Assembly: GCA_022577435.1 (NCBI GenBank)
Contig: JAKOON010000011.1
Coordinates: forward strand, 18,858,302 to 18,922,301
DNA length: 64,000 bases
Reading direction: 5' to 3'
From: Embiotoca jacksoni
Lineage: Eukaryota; Chordata; Actinopteri; Embiotocidae
Shown here: piece after piece, positions 61,996 through 64,000 of the stretch
How the letters are laid out: every line of letters starts with the position of its first letter
Numbering within the stretch: the stretch's first letter is position 1
Translations under genes and position numbers: made by a program
Notes under the pieces: model-generated
What the model was told of the DNA's origin: nothing
Database searches by the model: none
What the model saw: the letters and a program-made list of their open reading frames with translations, nothing else

Positions 61996-64000
61996 AGAAA
62001 TTTCACAGGAACAGTTAGCGTGAAGCATGACTGTGTTTGTGTAGCTAACAGTTCTTGGACCTACAGTATATGTTGTAGAAATGTATTTCAACCGTCCTCA
62101 TTCATTCACAGCAGAAAAAGCTGAACTCTTTAAGTTTGACGCATCTGGAAGAATTGATGTCTTCTAGAGTTATTTTAAATTAAAAAAAAAATCATAATTT
62201 TTTTCCCCTCATAATCACACCTGACAGAAGGTTTGTTGTGTTTCTGGACCGAATCAAAACAACAACAACAACATCCTGATCCCCCGTGTGTTTGTTATTT
62301 AACGCGTCTCCACCGTTTGTTCTTAGACGTCTTCATTTCTTCTAAATGCACATTGGACACGCTGTTAAACAAGCAATGTTATTTATTTATTCACTTTATA
62401 TCCCCTTAAAGGATGGTGTTGTTTTAATATGGCACAAATTTAATTATGATAGACAAGCTGCAATAATCACAGTAAGTCCGTTAATTGGAAGTTTGACTTT
62501 GGCACATTGTGCACCGACATTATTTGATTTGAGGGACAAAAAAAAAAGTAAAAGAAAAACTTTAGGTAGAAATCTAAGATGCACAGACGTCACCAAATAC
62601 TTTAATTTAGATATAATATATGAATGTAGAACACCTTATCAGGTCCGTAGGATATCTCCTTGCTGAAACGTGACTCATTTGAAACAATAGATTAAAATGT
62701 CGCCGCAGACATTTATGGAAGGTATAAAAGACGGTGAAGCCGAGTTCAGTAGAAAAAGTAGATTCGTCTTGAAAGTCCTGTCAGCACATCTTTGACCTGA
62801 ACAGTCACATCGTTCTCACCATTATTTTCTTGAGGACCGGTCTCTGAAAAAACAAAACAAAAAGCAACCAGTGAGCCGTAACTTTTGGTTTTCAGTTGCA
62901 CTTTAATATGAACAACGTTTCAGGTACTTTACCTGCTAAATATTAAAATTTCCCGGCAGCTTGTGACTGATTTAAAAACACAAAACAACCTTTTAATTAC
63001 GACTGAAACGTCCGAGAGAAAAACCCGTGAATTCATCACTTCATCAGCAGATCGTTCACCAACTCAACATGTGTGTAATAAGTCATGAACTTCTCCCGTT
63101 TGGCAGCTTTTATAACATCTTTATGATCACGTGTCCTGTTCTCTGCTGTTCTTTTCATACCCCCTTAAATAAAAAGCATGACCCGCAAGGCCAGAAGTCT
63201 GAAACGATGTCCGATTAATCTTCTTTTCTACCAGAAAACTTTGCATGGTGCGATTTTATTTAATTTATTTATTTGTATTAAAAGTTGTGGACAACGAGAA
63301 GGTGAAACCCTCAAAGCTTTCTCATGATTTGTCACCGTTAGTCCTCTTATTTAGATTTCTGTCTCCGGTTTGTGTCCATGATGCTGTCTGATAATGTCAG
63401 AGCCAAAAACAGGGTTTTGTCTGAATATATTCTTTTTTTTTTTTATTAAAAAGTAATATATATGTAATTATCATTCTGCTGCTTTGCATCTTTTCGCTGT
63501 GCAGGAATGTTTTGTTTTATTTTTTTTTTAGCCTTTTTTTTTGGGGGGGGGGGGGGCAATTATCTTGTTTGAATTTGCGCCTCCTTTCATCTGTTAATTA
63601 AATCAAAGCATAGGTTGCCCCGGGCAACCAGCCCCAGTTATTTAAAATGAGTCATGAGACCTGTGTGGAAACCCTGTGGTCATCCTGTGGATGTGTCATC
63701 ACTATTTGTGGCTGTGGGGAAACATTTTCCCTCACTGACAGAAGTTGTGGTTTTCCTTTTTAAATTGAACCGGCGTCGAAGGATGTCAGTTTCACACGTA
63801 CTTGTTTAAAATTTTGTTTTTTTTTTAACTTTTCTGCTTCGTTGCCCAGTTTAAAACATTTGTCAGGAAAAATTAGTCAAAAAGTACTAACGTGTAAAAA
63901 GTTACATTACTTTTGAAGAAGTAAGAAGATAGTTTTATTAGTACATGGACAGAAACTAGTAGTTTAAAATGTACCTTCATGTCACAGCTTCTGACATAGA
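61996..64000. other. Sequence downstream of fbxw5
   Basis: AT-rich, no recognisable gene. A weak minus-strand exon candidate lies at 62746-62843. A G run is at about 63543-63556. A compact non-repetitive block at about 63570-63760 holds the X-box and AP-1 sites. An open frame at 62346-62666 has no recognisable similarity. Confidence 0.55.
63613..63629. promoter_or_regulatory. RFX-type X-box palindrome
   Basis: GGTTGCCC and GGGCAACC flank a single C, a perfect palindrome matching the RFX consensus GTTGCC..GGCAAC with a 3-base centre. An AP-1 site TGAGTCA lies 18 bases on, at 63648-63654. X-boxes drive ciliary and MHC class II genes; the target gene here is unknown. Confidence 0.6.

Noticed and set aside
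62346..62666. A 106-codon + strand open frame downstream of fbxw5
   Set aside because: No recognisable family, AT-rich context, no splice or promoter support; a frame of this length is expected by chance here.

Overview
The window is vertebrate nuclear DNA, almost certainly from a percomorph-like teleost. Four genes lie on the + strand, all split by GT-AG introns (one GC-AG), all with clear vertebrate orthologues. The introns are compact, long (CA)n/(GT)n arrays are very frequent, and several interspersed repeats resemble families common in ray-finned fish. There is no bacterial, viral or plasmid content.

Layout: (1) 1-14,130 is the 3' half of ass1 (argininosuccinate synthase, urea cycle / arginine synthesis), seven coding exons, stop at 13,788 and AATAAA at 14,111; the 5' half is outside the window. 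(2) 14,130-25,130 is an intergenic region with no credible coding gene, but with repeat relics and several dense, non-repetitive stretches that look like candidate conserved non-coding elements. (3) 25,130-44,555 is the complete fubp3 gene (four KH domains, single-strand DNA/RNA binding), 19 coding exons including a 34-bp micro-exon and one intron with a GC donor. (4) 44,555-48,550 is the gap upstream of prdm12. (5) 48,550-52,410 is the complete prdm12 gene (PR domain plus three C2H2 zinc fingers, sensory-neuron and spinal interneuron regulator), five coding exons, with a TATA-like box. (6) 52,410-54,840 is intergenic. (7) 54,840-about 62,000 is the complete fbxw5 gene (F-box/WD40 ubiquitin-ligase substrate receptor), with one untranslated and nine coding exons. 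(8) 62,000-64,000 is downstream sequence containing a near-ideal RFX X-box palindrome beside an AP-1 site.

The genes do not form one pathway. The order ass1-fubp3-prdm12 matches the human 9q34 neighbourhood as I remember it. A plausible reason for the conserved linkage is that prdm12, a tightly regulated developmental gene, has regulatory elements spread through the introns and flanks of the bystanders ass1 and fubp3. The sequence is compatible with this (homeobox-core-rich, repeat-free blocks inside those introns) but cannot prove it.

Exon limits were set by hand by requiring splice sites, continuous reading phase across every junction, and agreement with the remembered vertebrate proteins. 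Reconstructed lengths are 214 residues for the ass1 portion, 556 for FUBP3, 376 for PRDM12 and 610 for FBXW5. I found no undescribed system that I can defend. The most interesting signals are the possible prdm12 regulatory landscape, a repeat family with about six diverged copies (one carrying a nested insertion), a GCTAAC/GCTAGC motif cluster shared by the two housekeeping-type promoters, and an 11-bp perfect hairpin just after the prdm12 poly(A) site.
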